From NCBI RefSeq assembly GCF_011682055.1, contig NZ_JAAQOM010000001.1, forward strand, positions 62,001 through 126,000: 64,000 nucleotides of DNA. The letters are read 5' to 3'. Position 1 is the first letter of the stretch. Every line of letters starts with the position of its first letter. Origin of the DNA: Telluria antibiotica. GTDB taxonomy: Bacteria > Pseudomonadota > Gammaproteobacteria > Burkholderiales > Burkholderiaceae_D. Of this stretch, positions 7,726 through 18,500 are shown one piece after another. The translations under genes and the position numbers were made by a program. Below the pieces are notes generated by a model that worked only from the letters and a program-made list of their open reading frames with translations, was not told the origin of the DNA and searched no databases.

Positions 7726-10008
7726 TCACACGCCGCGGTTCAAGCGTGCGACCAGATCGTCCAGCGGCAACGGCCGGCAATACAGGTAGCCCTGCATGCA
7801 CGGCCGCCCGTTATCGGCGAGGAAGCGCGCCTGCGCTTCCGTCTCGATGCCCTCGGCGACGACGCGCAGGCCCAGGTGGTCCGCCATCGCGAGAATCGTC
7901 TGCACGATCGCCGTGCCGTTGGCGTCGTGCGGCGTGTCGCGCATGAAGCTCTTGTCGATCTTCAGCTCGTACAGCGGCATCTTCTTCAGGTAGCCCAGGC
8001 TCGAGTAGCCGGTGCCGAAATCGTCGATCGAGAAGCGGATGCCCAGCGCCGCCAGCTCGCGCATCTTCGTCGTGATCATGTCGAAGTCCTCGACGAGCAA
8101 GCCCTCCGTCACCTCGAACACGAACGCCTGCGGTGGCACCCCCGATTCGTCGAACGCGGCACGCACCTGCGCGACGAATTCCGGCTGGCGGAACTGGCGC
8201 GGGCTCACGTTGATCGACAGCTGCAACGGATGGCCGGCCGCTTCCAGCGCGAGGCGTGCGAGGCAGGCCTGGCGCAGCACCCACAGGCCCAGCGGCAAAA
8301 TCATGCCAGTCGTTTCGGCGACGGGGATGAAGACGTCGGGCGGGACGAACGTGCCGTCGCCGCGACGCCAACGCATCAGCATCTCGGCGCCGACCGGCGT
8401 GCCGGCATGGTCGACTTGCAGCTGCAGGTGCATCGACAGCTCGCCGTTGGCCAGCGCCGCCGACAGGTCGCGCCCGAGGGTCAGCTGGCGTTCGGCCGCG
8501 GCCAGCATCGACGTCTCGAACATGGCCGCGCCGTTGCGCCCGGCCGCCTTGGCGTGGTACATGGCCAGGTCGGCGTCGCGCAGCAGGTCGGCGACGGACT
8601 GGCCGGGCCGCGTGGGCAGCGCGACGCCGATGCTCGCCGTCGAGCGGTAGGCCTGGTCGTCGATCGTCACGTCCTCCGCGAGCGCGGCACGGATCTTGTC
8701 CGACACGGCCAGCGCCGCAGCGGCGGCGCCCACGGCGTCGGTGCCGAGGCCCTCGAGCAGCACGACGAATTCGTCGCCCCCCAGGCGCGCCACCGTGTCG
8801 CCCTTGCGCACGACGTTCGCGAGGCTCTTCGCCGTGTGCTTGAGCAGCGCATCGCCCGTTGCGTGGCCGCGCGCGTCGTTCACGTGCTTGAAGTTGTCCA
8901 GGTCGATGTACAGCACGGCGCCGAGCCCGCGGCCCGCGTTCGCCGCCGCCACCATCGCGTCCAGGCGCTCCGTCATCAGGCGCCGGTTCGGCAGTCCCGT
9001 CAGGACGTCGTAGTACGCGAGGCGGTGGATCGCGTCGGCCGAGTGGCGGCGCTCCGTGATGTCGCGGCCCACGACGACCCAGTGGCTGATGTGGCCCGCG
9101 TCGTCCGTGAACGGCATCAGTTCCATCTCGACCCAGTACGGATCGCCGGCCTTCGTGTAGTTGACCATTTCCGCCGTCGCAGCCCTGCCCTGGTGCATGG
9201 AGTCGATGATCCGTTCCACGACGGCCGGATCCGTGCCCGGTCCGTGCAGCACGCGCATGCTGCGGCCGACGATCTCGGCGTCCGTATAGCCGGTGCGGCG
9301 CTGGAACGCTTCGTTGGAAAAGATGATCGGTAGGTCGCGATCGGGCGTGTCGACGGCGCGCGCGATCAGCACCATGTCGTTCAGGCGGGCCAGCGCGGCC
9401 GACGTCAGGCGCAGTTCCGCGTTCACGGCGTGCAGCGCGTCCTGCCCGCTCTCCAGCGACTTCGCGAAGCCGCGCACGTCGTCCAGTGACCGCGACAACC
9501 CCTTGAGCAATGCGCCGCACGAGAGCGTGAGCAGCGCGCCGACGCAGGAAAAGTTCAACGTGACGAGAAGCGCCGTCACGAGCGGATCATGGCCCAAGCC
9601 CACCAGCGTGGACGGGAACTGGGTGATGCCGAAGACAAGGATCACGGCGCTGGCCGCGAGGGCCAACAAGCTGGGTACGGTGCCGAGCAGCATCGCCGCC
9701 ATCACGGGGGGCGCCATCAGGTAGTTCTGGCTGACCGGCCCGACATTCAGCATCAGGCAGATCGCGACCATGTAGATGATCGCGAGGAAGTTCAGCACGC
9801 GGAACGTGTACGGCACGCGCTCCAGGCGCCACAGGGCGAACAGCCACGCCAGCGCCGCGCCGTCCATCACGGCGACGGTCCAGACGCCATGGCGGACGAC
9901 GACGAACACGCTGGGGATGGCGGCGATCGTGCCCAGGACGAGCACTACCGCCAACAGGCGCGAGAAAATCCGCGCGCGCCATTGTGCGATATCGTCAAAC
10001 CCTAGCAT
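7726..10008 (-). CDS. membrane-anchored PAS-GGDEF-EAL cyclic-di-GMP signalling protein
   Basis: A 760-residue protein with a hydrophobic N-terminal region (about residues 15-170, five or six segments), a PAS domain (about 205-320), a diguanylate cyclase domain with intact RLGGDEF (about 410) and a C-terminal EAL phosphodiesterase domain. The EAL motif itself reads EML, but the other metal and catalytic positions are kept (INVSP, VTEG, DDFGTGYSS, KIDKSF, AEGIET, QGY), so hydrolysis is plausible. It may make or degrade cyclic di-GMP depending on the PAS input. The start is the ATG at 10008, which follows AGGA by eight bases; an in-frame start 35 codons upstream lacks such a site. It stands alone, and its link to the neighbouring sugar genes is unknown. 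Confidence 0.88.
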   Translation of the reverse strand: MLGFDDIAQWRARIFSRLLAVVLVLGTIAAIPSVFVVVRHGVWTVAVMDGAALAWLFALWRLERVPYTFRVLNFLAIIYMVAICLMLNVGPVSQNYLMAPPVMAAMLLGTVPSLLALAASAVILVFGITQFPSTLVGLGHDPLVTALLVTLNFSCVGALLTLSCGALLKGLSRSLDDVRGFAKSLESGQDALHAVNAELRLTSAALARLNDMVLIARAVDTPDRDLPIIFSNEAFQRRTGYTDAEIVGRSMRVLHGPGTDPAVVERIIDSMHQGRAATAEMVNYTKAGDPYWVEMELMPFTDDAGHISHWVVVGRDITERRHSADAIHRLAYYDVLTGLPNRRLMTERLDAMVAAANAGRGLGAVLYIDLDNFKHVNDARGHATGDALLKHTAKSLANVVRKGDTVARLGGDEFVVLLEGLGTDAVGAAAAALAVSDKIRAALAEDVTIDDQAYRSTASIGVALPTRPGQSVADLLRDADLAMYHAKAAGRNGAAMFETSMLAAAERQLTLGRDLSAALANGELSMHLQLQVDHAGTPVGAEMLMRWRRGDGTFVPPDVFIPVAETTGMILPLGLWVLRQACLARLALEAAGHPLQLSINVSPRQFRQPEFVAQVRAAFDESGVPPQAFVFEVTEGLLVEDFDMITTKMRELAALGIRFSIDDFGTGYSSLGYLKKMPLYELKIDKSFMRDTPHDANGTAIVQTILAMADHLGLRVVAEGIETEAQARFLADNGRPCMQGYLYCRPLPLDDLVARLNRGV

Positions 10009-10141
10009 CGAATGTATCCTCGCGGCGCGCCCGGGTGCTGATCCGGCACGGCCAATGTTCTCGTGAGGCAACATTGTAAGTGCCGGCCCCAGCCCTGTCA
10101 CCTTTTTTACCACGAGGTGTTGCGATGCGGTGACTATTAGT

Positions 10142-13100
10142 TCAATAACTCAGGCCGGCCGGCGCGCTTCCCGCATCGTCGGCCACGCCACCGCGGACGG
10201 CGCGCAACACCACGAGCCGCACGGGCTCCAGCGCGTTGCCCGGCTGGCCATCCGTCGTCACGGCAAGCGCGATCGTGTTGTCGCCGTGCGGGTCGAGGAT
10301 GCCGGGCGGGATCACGAACAAGCGCTGCGGTCCCACGTGGGCAATGAACTGCCCCATGTTCCAGCCGTTCACGAAGATCAGCGCGCGGTTTTCGCGGTCC
10401 GAGCGCGGCTGGTCCGTGACGCCGAACGCGAGGCCCAGCTGCACGTCGTGGTCGCGCGGCAGGTCGAGCGGCACATGGGCGCGCAGCCAGTACGTGCCCG
10501 GCGCGGGCGGCGCGTCGCCGGGATGCGCCGGCGCCCAGCCTTGCGCGGACGCGCCGGGCAGGTGCCAGCCCACGCGCTCGCCGTACAAGCCGCCGTCGTT
10601 CAGCGGGCCGCGCACGGGGTCGGCGCCGTCCTCGCCGCCGCGGTTGCCCTGAATGCGCCAGTCGATCTGCACGGCGAAACGGCGGCCCCCCTTCGCTGCC
10701 AGCGACGCCGCAATCAGGCCGCGCGCCTCGCGGTGGGCGTCGTCCCCCATCAGGTCCCAGTTGTGAGAGTCGTTGCGGACCATGACGGCGAGGACATGCC
10801 GGCCAGGCGCCATGTTGCCGAGGTCGAAGCGCGCCGTGTCCGTCGTCTCCGGGAACGCACGTCCCGTGTCCAGTTCATGCTGGCCAAGGAAGCGGCCGTC
10901 GACCCACGCCTGCAGCATGCCCGCGCCACCGCCGCCGTAGAACAGCTCGAGCCGCCGCGCGGCCGGGTCGGTCGTATCGAAGCGGCCGCGGTACCACACG
11001 TCGCCGTGGTGGAAGCCGTAGTCGCTCATCGCCAATGTGGGCTCCCCTCGCTCCGGCTGGGTCCACGTCTGCGCGGCCGACGTGCGGCCGTCCGCATGCG
11101 CCCAGTCGCTGTCGTCGAAACCGGGGTGCGCTTCCGGGCTGTCCATGCGGCGCGTCCATGCCAGCGCGGCGAGGTCCGGCACGGCCACGTGCGCGGGTCC
11201 CGCGAGCGGCTCTGCGCTGCGCAGGCTGCCGTCCGGCTGGCGCGCCAACCGCAGCGGCGTGCCATTGAACGTGGCCGCCGTCACGTTCGCACCCCAGATG
11301 TCCAGCGGGCTCGCGGCCTCCGTATCGCCCGCGAGATGCAGGCCGGCGGCGTCGATGCGGGCCGAGCGCACGAGCGCCGGCGTCAGTTCGAGGAGTCGAC
11401 CGGCGCCCGTGTCCTGTGTCCAGAAGTGCTGCGACGTGGCCTCGTCCGCGATCAACAGCAGCAACGGCGGGCGCCCGCCGCCCGTCACGCGCACGCGCAC
11501 GAGGCCCGCGTGCGTGTACGCCAGCCGCAGGTCGCCTCGTGCCGCGTCGAACGTGTGGCGCACGTCGCCCGCCAGCACCTCCACGCGCGGGGCGGACGCG
11601 TAGCGCAGCACCGTCTCGCCCTGTTCGCCGGCGCGGCCGTGCATGAGGACGACGTCGCGTTCGCCGTCGCGCAGCTGCGCCTGCAGCTCCGACGTCGAGT
11701 ACACGAGGTGCTGGCGCTCCAGCGCGTAGTCGGCCAGCAGCATCTTCGCGTCCTGGCCGTCGACCCGCGCCGCCACGCGATAGGTGCCGTCGCGCGTGGT
11801 CACGTCGAACGCGAACGCGTCGTCCGTCAACAGGTCGGATGGCGCGTGGACGGCGAACAGCACGTGCGTCCCGAGTTCCGCATTGATGTTGTGGTAGACC
11901 CGCACCCGGGGATTCGTCGTCCGGATCTCCGGCCCCTTGTCCATGTGCGCCAGCACCGGACCGGCCGCCTGCACGAACATGCCCTGCTGCTTCAGCGCCA
12001 GCGCCTTCGGACGCAGGCCGCGGTCTTCCGCGATCGGCGCGCCGTAGTCGTACGACGTGTAGACGATGGGCCCAGGCAGCCAGCCCCACGACGTGCCGCC
12101 GAATGCCATGTAGAGGTTGTGGATCGTGATGCGGTTGATGAGGTTCGTGCCGTAGAACACGCGCTCGTAACCGTTACCCTGGCGCGCCGCCGTGCACGCA
12201 TACGTGCCGTTCGAGCCCCAGTAGTCGAACCAGCCGGCGCCGACTTCGGCCGCGAAGCCGGGCGTGCCCGGGGAGCTCTGCGCGCCCGCCTTCGGCCCCG
12301 GCGCCGCGTAGATGCCCCAGTCGGGCGCCTTGTTCGGCCCGGCCGGATTCGCATGCACGTCGCAACTGCCGCCCGGGTAGCCGTCGAACGCGTACAGGTC
12401 CGTCGGTCCCGGGTTCGCCCACGGCGCACTGGACCCGCGTGGGGTCCAGTCGGGCAGCCGCCCGGCCGCGTTGTGGAAGAACGGCACCGTGATGCCGTCC
12501 GCGCGCGCCTTCGCGGCCAGGTGCGCCATCTGGCGCGCATGCTTGGTCTCCACCCTGCCCAGTTCGTTCTCGAGCTGGTAGGCGATGACGGTGCCGCCGC
12601 CCGTCGTCACCTGGTGGCGCGCGACGACGGCATCGATCTGCGTCATCCATTCGTCGACGGCGGCCAGGTAGGCCGGATCGTCCGTGCGCGCTTCCGCGCG
12701 GTTGCGGAACATCCAGCCGGGAAAACCGCCGCCGGACAGCTCGGCATTGATGTACGGCCCCGTGCGCGCGATCACGTACATGCCCTCTTCTTCCGCGATC
12801 TCGAGGGCCCGCTCCACGTTGCGCACGCCGGAGAAATCGTAGACGCCAGGTGCCGGCGAGTGATAGGCCCAGTCGAAGTAGAACGACACGCCATTGAAGC
12901 CGAGCGCCTTCATCTTCTGGATCACGTCGCGCCAGCGCGCGGGATCGGGCAGCCGGAACGGGTGGATCTCGCCCGACCACACGACGATACGCTTGCCGCC
13001 GACGATCAGCGAGTAGGCGTCCCACGCGACCGTCTGCGGTGCGCGGGATGGCGCCGCGGCGGCGGCAACGTCGGCCGCGGATTCGGCCAGCACGTCCGGT

Positions 13101-13891
13101 GCGGCCACGCGCGCGGCAACGCCGGCGAGCGCGCGCCTGGCCGTCCACGTCGCCATGCCGTCGCGGCTGTCCGCCTCCCACGCATGGCCTTCCACATCGG
13201 CGAACACGGCGCGCCAGCCGCCGTCGGCCCGATGCGCGAGGCCGACACCGGCGGCCGTCCGTCCCAACGCGGCAAAGGAACGCTCCACTGTCCACGGCCC
13301 GGCGACGTCGCGCGCGCGGGCCAGCGCGAGGACGCCGTCGGCGCGCCGGCGCGCGAGCGCCACATAGCCGTCGCCGTCCTGGACGACGGACGCATCCTCG
13401 TAGGCGTCCTGCAAGCCCGCGAGCCCGCGTGGCGCCGCGGTTGCGTCGGGCGACAGCACGGCCGGCCCGTGCGGCAAGGCGACGACGAGCCGCATGGCGC
13501 CGTCGCGCGCACGCACCCAGCGCGGCGCACGCACGGGGCCCGGCATCCGCACGGTGCGTTCGTATGTCCAGTGTTTCAGGTCCGGCGAGCGCGCGAGCCC
13601 GATCTCGTTGCCCGCGCCGGCCACGTACGCGACGCGATACCCGGCGCCCGCACGCGCGATGGCCGGGTCGCGCAGCATGCCCTGCGGCGGCGCGTACGCC
13701 TCCGAGGCCTGCGTGACGAACGTCGTGCCGTCATCCGAGCGATGGATGCTCAGGCGGTCCGGCAGGCCGGGCGCCGCGGCAGCCATCAGCCACGTCGTAG
13801 CGGACGCCTGCGGCCTACCCGCCTGCTGCGCCGCCGCGGGCGCGAGCACGAGTGCGGCAGCGAACGCCGCGAGCAGCCTTGCGGCGCTCAT
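10142..13891 (-). CDS. secreted GH35 beta-galactosidase with N-terminal propeller-like domain
   Basis: A 1,249-residue exported glycosidase. After a signal peptide (cleavage after about AAAQQA) there is a domain of about 250 residues with GH43/sialidase-like blade motifs (SIHRSDDGTTF, GMLRDPAIARAG, ARSPDLKHW). The GH35 barrel starts near residue 290, with SGEIHPFRLP, acid/base Glu in QLENE (about 443), nucleophile Glu in FAAEVGAGWFDYWG (about 549) and SYDYGAPIAE. The C-terminal 500 residues hold beta-sandwich domains including jelly-roll modules. GH35 enzymes remove terminal beta-galactose, here probably from galactan or arabinogalactan side chains of pectin. The ATG overlaps the upstream GH28 stop by four bases. 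The propeller extension is unusual and its role is unknown. Confidence 0.85.
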   Translation of the reverse strand: MSAARLLAAFAAALVLAPAAAQQAGRPQASATTWLMAAAAPGLPDRLSIHRSDDGTTFVTQASEAYAPPQGMLRDPAIARAGAGYRVAYVAGAGNEIGLARSPDLKHWTYERTVRMPGPVRAPRWVRARDGAMRLVVALPHGPAVLSPDATAAPRGLAGLQDAYEDASVVQDGDGYVALARRRADGVLALARARDVAGPWTVERSFAALGRTAAGVGLAHRADGGWRAVFADVEGHAWEADSRDGMATWTARRALAGVAARVAAPDVLAESAADVAAAAAPSRAPQTVAWDAYSLIVGGKRIVVWSGEIHPFRLPDPARWRDVIQKMKALGFNGVSFYFDWAYHSPAPGVYDFSGVRNVERALEIAEEEGMYVIARTGPYINAELSGGGFPGWMFRNRAEARTDDPAYLAAVDEWMTQIDAVVARHQVTTGGGTVIAYQLENELGRVETKHARQMAHLAAKARADGITVPFFHNAAGRLPDWTPRGSSAPWANPGPTDLYAFDGYPGGSCDVHANPAGPNKAPDWGIYAAPGPKAGAQSSPGTPGFAAEVGAGWFDYWGSNGTYACTAARQGNGYERVFYGTNLINRITIHNLYMAFGGTSWGWLPGPIVYTSYDYGAPIAEDRGLRPKALALKQQGMFVQAAGPVLAHMDKGPEIRTTNPRVRVYHNINAELGTHVLFAVHAPSDLLTDDAFAFDVTTRDGTYRVAARVDGQDAKMLLADYALERQHLVYSTSELQAQLRDGERDVVLMHGRAGEQGETVLRYASAPRVEVLAGDVRHTFDAARGDLRLAYTHAGLVRVRVTGGGRPPLLLLIADEATSQHFWTQDTGAGRLLELTPALVRSARIDAAGLHLAGDTEAASPLDIWGANVTAATFNGTPLRLARQPDGSLRSAEPLAGPAHVAVPDLAALAWTRRMDSPEAHPGFDDSDWAHADGRTSAAQTWTQPERGEPTLAMSDYGFHHGDVWYRGRFDTTDPAARRLELFYGGGGAGMLQAWVDGRFLGQHELDTGRAFPETTDTARFDLGNMAPGRHVLAVMVRNDSHNWDLMGDDAHREARGLIAASLAAKGGRRFAVQIDWRIQGNRGGEDGADPVRGPLNDGGLYGERVGWHLPGASAQGWAPAHPGDAPPAPGTYWLRAHVPLDLPRDHDVQLGLAFGVTDQPRSDRENRALIFVNGWNMGQFIAHVGPQRLFVIPPGILDPHGDNTIALAVTTDGQPGNALEPVRLVVLRAVRGGVADDAGSAPAGLSY

Positions 13892-15312
13892 GCCGGCACG
13901 TCCGCGCGGTTCTCGAAGCCGACCACGTGTTCCGTGACGACGGGCGTGCCGCGCACCGCGCGTACCGCGACGTCGCGCAGGTGCACGTCGCGCACGGGGA
14001 GTTCCGCCTCGCCCTTCACGAGGCAGACGAAGCCCGCACAGTCGACGCGGATGCCGGATACGAACAGGCCCTCGATGGGCGTCAGCCGCCGCTCGAGCGT
14101 CGGCACGAGCGTCCTCCACTGGTACAGCACGTCCGTCTCGACGGCCAGCACACCGCCCTTGATGCGCGTGGCGCTCACGTTCGTCATGTGGATGTTGCGG
14201 ACGTAGCCGCCGCGTCGTTCGTTCGTCTTCACGTACAACAGGTTGTTGATGGTGCTCGGCACGGAGGAATCCGCGTGGTCGAAATGACAGTCGTCGACGA
14301 ACACGTTTTCCACGCCGCCGGACAGTTCGCTGCCGATGGCCATCAGCTGGTGGCCATTCTTGATGCGGCAGCGCCGCATGACGATGTTGCGGCACGGGAC
14401 GCCGATGCGCCAGGCGTCGCGGTCGCGCCCCGATTTCACGGACACGGCATCGTCGCCCTGGTCGAACGTGCACCCGTCGACCAGCACGTTCTCGCTCATC
14501 TCCGGATCGACGCCGTCGTTGTTGTGACCGTGCGCGGCGATGTCGACGCGGCGGATCACGATGTCCCGGCACAGATAGGGATGCAGCACCCAGAACGGGC
14601 TGTCGACGATGTGGACGTCCTCCACGAGCACGTGGCGGCAGCGGTTGAACTGGATGAAGTGCGGACGCAGGTTCGCTTGGCCCGTCGTCATGTCGCGCCG
14701 CTCGACGGGCACCCCGTCGCGGCAGGCCATCCCGTACAGCGCGACCAGCGCATCCATGTGCGCCTGCGGCCGCGCGTACCACAGCCGCCACACGTCGAGC
14801 CGGGCGCGCAACGTGCCGCGGCCCGTCAACGCCACGTTCTCGCACTCGAACGCGTAGACGAGGGGCGAGTAGTTCATGCACTCCAGGCCTTCCCAGCTCG
14901 TCGGGACGGGCGGCAGATAGTCGCGCGGATCGGGCGAGAACAGCAACGTCGCACCCTCTTCCACGTGCAGCGCGACGTGACTCTTCAAGTGAATCGGGCC
15001 CGTCGGCCACGTGCCCGGCGGGACGACGACGACACCGCCGCCGGCGGCATGCGCGGCGGCGATGGCGCGCGCCAGCGCGGCGCTCGTCGCAGCCTGGTCG
15101 TCGCGGGCGGCGCCGAACGCGGTGATGGCAAAGCGCGGACAGACCGAGAAATCGGGGACGGCGATCGCGGGCATCGCAAACGGGGCGGTCACGCGTACGT
15201 CCGTCCGCGGCAGCGTGCCGGCCGTCTTCGGCATGAGGGACTGGCAGCCGGCCAGCACGGGCATGGCGAGGCCGGCGCGCAGCAGCGCGCGCCGTGAGAG
15301 AAAGCTTGGCAC
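13888..15312 (-). CDS. GH28 polygalacturonase/rhamnogalacturonan hydrolase, Tat-type lipoprotein
   Basis: A 474-residue right-handed beta-helix enzyme of family GH28, which hydrolyses galacturonate-containing backbones of pectin. Catalytic-region motifs are NNDGVDPE (about 264-271), QGDDAVSVKSG (about 285-295) and GHQLMAIGSE (about 320-329). The third reads GHQ instead of the usual GHG, as in some exo-acting members. The N terminus SRRALLRAGLAMPVLAGC combines a twin-arginine pattern with a lipobox, suggesting Tat export and lipid anchoring. The start is GTG at 15312, chosen because AAAGGAG lies seven bases upstream. It overlaps the GH35 gene (ATGA) and is divergent from a TonB receptor, so the three genes probably act on one pectic substrate. 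Homogalacturonan versus rhamnogalacturonan specificity is undecided. Confidence 0.85.
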   Translation of the reverse strand: MPSFLSRRALLRAGLAMPVLAGCQSLMPKTAGTLPRTDVRVTAPFAMPAIAVPDFSVCPRFAITAFGAARDDQAATSAALARAIAAAHAAGGGVVVVPPGTWPTGPIHLKSHVALHVEEGATLLFSPDPRDYLPPVPTSWEGLECMNYSPLVYAFECENVALTGRGTLRARLDVWRLWYARPQAHMDALVALYGMACRDGVPVERRDMTTGQANLRPHFIQFNRCRHVLVEDVHIVDSPFWVLHPYLCRDIVIRRVDIAAHGHNNDGVDPEMSENVLVDGCTFDQGDDAVSVKSGRDRDAWRIGVPCRNIVMRRCRIKNGHQLMAIGSELSGGVENVFVDDCHFDHADSSVPSTINNLLYVKTNERRGGYVRNIHMTNVSATRIKGGVLAVETDVLYQWRTLVPTLERRLTPIEGLFVSGIRVDCAGFVCLVKGEAELPVRDVHLRDVAVRAVRGTPVVTEHVVGFENRADVPA

Positions 15313-15369
15313 TGGACGTCTCCTTTGATTGCGCACCGCGCACGGGCAGCACGTATTGTGCCCCCAGTG

Positions 15370-15404
15370 TGAGCGCCGTTGTCGATGCGAACCGCAAGCG
15401 CTCA
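15370..15404. promoter_or_regulatory. inverted repeat in divergent GH28/TonB-receptor promoter region
   Basis: The 208-bp gap between the divergent GH28 and TonB-receptor genes contains TGAGCGC (15370-15376) and its complement GCGCTCA (15398-15404), 21 bases apart. It is flanked and interleaved by GTTGT/ACAAC half-sites (15378-15382 and 15405-15409). It is the best candidate for a shared operator. No regulator gene is adjacent. Confidence 0.3.
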
Positions 15405-15520
15405 ACAACGTGATTTTTACGGCGTTCGCGCCGGAACAGCCGTTCGCGGCCGGATGCTTGGCGCTACCATCGCCGTCCATGACCTTGCCAGTCATCGATA
15501 ACTACATGGAGACTACAACG

Positions 15521-18500
15521 ATGCGCCACATCGCAATTCCCTGGAACGTTCATCCACGCGCGCGTCGCAGCCGCATCAGCGTCGGCGTGCTGGCCATGCT
15601 CGCATCGCTGCACGCGCACGGGCAGGAAACCGCCGCGGCGGCCGATGCCGCGACCACGGCCGACGCCAAATCGCAGGACAGCGTCGTCGTCGTGACGGGC
15701 TTTCGCGCGAGCCTGAACAGCGCGCTGAACACGAAGAAGAACAGCGACGGCATCGTCGACGTGATCAAGGCCGAGGACATCGCCAAGTTCCCCGACGCGA
15801 ACCTTGCGGAATCGCTGCAGCGCGTGCCCGGCGTCGCGCTGGCGCGCGGCGACGGCGGCGAAGGCAAGCAGATCACCGTGCGCGGCCTCAACGCCGGCTT
15901 CACGCGCGTGCGCATCAACGGCATCGAAGGCGTCGCGGCGACGGGGGCCTCCGACATCAACGGCAGCACGAACCGCGGCCGCGGCTTCGACTTTTCCGTG
16001 TTCGCGTCGGAGCTGTTCAACAGCCTCGAAGTGCGCAAGACATCGGAAGCCGACATCGAGGAAGGCTCGCTCGGCGCCACCGTCGACCTGCGCACGGCGC
16101 GTCCGTTCGACTTCAAGGGCCGCACGTTCAGCATCGGCGGCCAGGAGATGCACAACTCGCTGTCGCGCAAGACGCAGCCGCGCGTGACGGCGCTGCTGTC
16201 CGACCGCTGGGACACGGGCCATGGCAAGGTCGGCGCGCTGCTGTCCGCCGCGTATTCGAAGCGGCGCGCGACGGAAGAAGGCTACGAGGCCGTGGAACTG
16301 CTCAGCGCCAGCAATGACGGGGGCTTCTGCTCGCCGGTCGGCGTGACGCCGCAGAATCCGGCCAACGACGCGGTCAAGGGCATCACGGCGACGACGTGCG
16401 GCACGGGCATGCCGCGCGCGACGGACCCCACCGCGTACAACGACGTCATGGGCCGCAAGGACAACTACGGCGGCACCGTCGCCAACCCGGCCGCCGGCTC
16501 CGGCGCGTTCGCGCCGCGCATCCCCCGCTACCGCCGCTCGCAGACCGATTACGAGCGCACGGGCATCACGAACTCCTACCAGTGGCGCAACGCAGACAGT
16601 GAGCTGAATCTGGACCTGATGTACGGGAAGTTCGCCAATAAACGCTACGACAACTACATCGAAGCGATCTCGTTCGGCCGCAACCTCGGTTCCAACGGCA
16701 AGCCGCAGACGTCGATCCTGGACGCGCACTTCGACCCGAACGGCAGCTGGGACTACGGCAGGTTCAACGGCGTGGACGTGCGCACGGAGGGCCTGCTCGA
16801 CGTCTACACGACCAAGTTCCGCCAGCACGTGCTGTCCGGCAGCCACCGCTTCAGCGACACGGTGAAGGCCGACTTCATGGCCGGTAATTCGAACTCGAAC
16901 CTGAACGAGCCGATGCGGGCCACCGTGCAATTCGACGCGCCGAACGTCAACGGCTTCTCGTGGGACTTCCGCAACAACCGCAACGTGCCGACGCTGAATT
17001 TCGGCATCGACGTGGCGAACCCCGCCAACTTCCAGTTCGCCCCGCAGGACACGGCCGGCAACGTGCGCGGCATGTTCGTGGGCCGCTACCTCGACACGAC
17101 GAACAAGCTGCAGACGCAGGCGGCGAACCTGCACTGGGAGATCAACGACCACCTGACGAGCCACGTCGGCATCTCCAGCCGAAAGAACATCTGGACCAAT
17201 TACGAGATCGGCGACAGCGCCAACGCGGTGAATCTCCCGGCCGGCGTGACGATGGCCGACATCTCGCGCCGGATCGGCGGGTTCGGTGCGGGCCTCGGGG
17301 GCACGGGCGTGCCGTCGTCATGGTCCGCCGTCGACCTGACCAAATTCCTCGGCGTCGTCAACACGGAGTGCCATTGCGACGCGGTGCCGGGCTCGCAATA
17401 TAACTACCTGAACCAGACGAACCGCCGCGTCGAGGAAAAGATCGACGCGCTGTACGGCATGGTCGACTTCAACTACGACCTGTTCGGCCTCACGTGGCGC
17501 GGCAACTTCGGCGTGCGCGGCGCCGAGACGACGGCCACGTCGACGGCGATGATCAACGTGCAGGGCAAGCTGCAACCGAACACGGGAACGAAGAAATACC
17601 GCGACTGGCTGCCCGCCCTGAACCTGACGGCCCAGCTGCCGAAGAACGTGTACCTGCGCTTCTCGGCCGGCAAGACATTGTCGCGGCCCGAGTACACGGA
17701 CCTTGCGCCGAACGCCACCGTGTCGCCGATCGCGCAATCCGTCTCGATCGGCAATCCGAACCTGGACCCGATCCGCGCCAACACGTACGACCTGCAGGCC
17801 GAGTGGTATTACGCGAAGAATGCGATGATCTCGCTCGGGCACTTCCGCAAGGACATCAAGAGCTTCATCCAGAGCGTGAACGAGCGCGTGCCGTACAACA
17901 CGCTGGGCCTGCCGAACGAATTGCTGATCCTGAACGGCTGCTCGCTGACGGGCGCCCCGATCTGCCAGACCTTGCCCACGACGGAAGTCAACGTGAGCCG
18001 CAAGGTCAACACGGCGGGCGGCCCCCTGAAGGGCTGGGAATTCAACCTGCAGGCGCCGTTCAGCTTCCTCCCGGGCTTCTGGAGCAATTTCGGCCTGCTC
18101 GCGAACGCGACGCGCGTGAAGTCGCGCATCACCTATATCACCCGCGTCGACAACCCGGCAACGCCGCAGAACGAGCAGCTGACGCAGGTGGCCGACTTCA
18201 CGGGTCTGTCCCCGCGCACGCACAACCTCACCGTGTACTACGAGGATGCGAGGTTCAGCGCGCGCGTGTCCGCGGCGCACCGCTCCAGCTATATCTACGC
18301 GGTGCTGGGCGACGTGGCGGGCCACGACTACACGATGGTCGACGGCTCCACCAATATCGACATGAGCGTCTCGTACAACATCACGCCGCAACTGCGCCTG
18401 TCGCTGGAGGGCCAGAACCTGAACGACACGCCGCTGCGCTACGGCCGCGACACGCAACGCAACGACACGCTGCTGTACGTGCACTCGGGCCGCACGTTCG

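Noticed and set aside
10142-15397. One continuous 1,751-codon minus-strand frame that would fuse the GH28 region and GH35
   Set aside because: Its first 500 codons are Arg/Ala-rich and out of frame with the true GH28 gene; GH35 has its own ATG and signal peptide at 13891.
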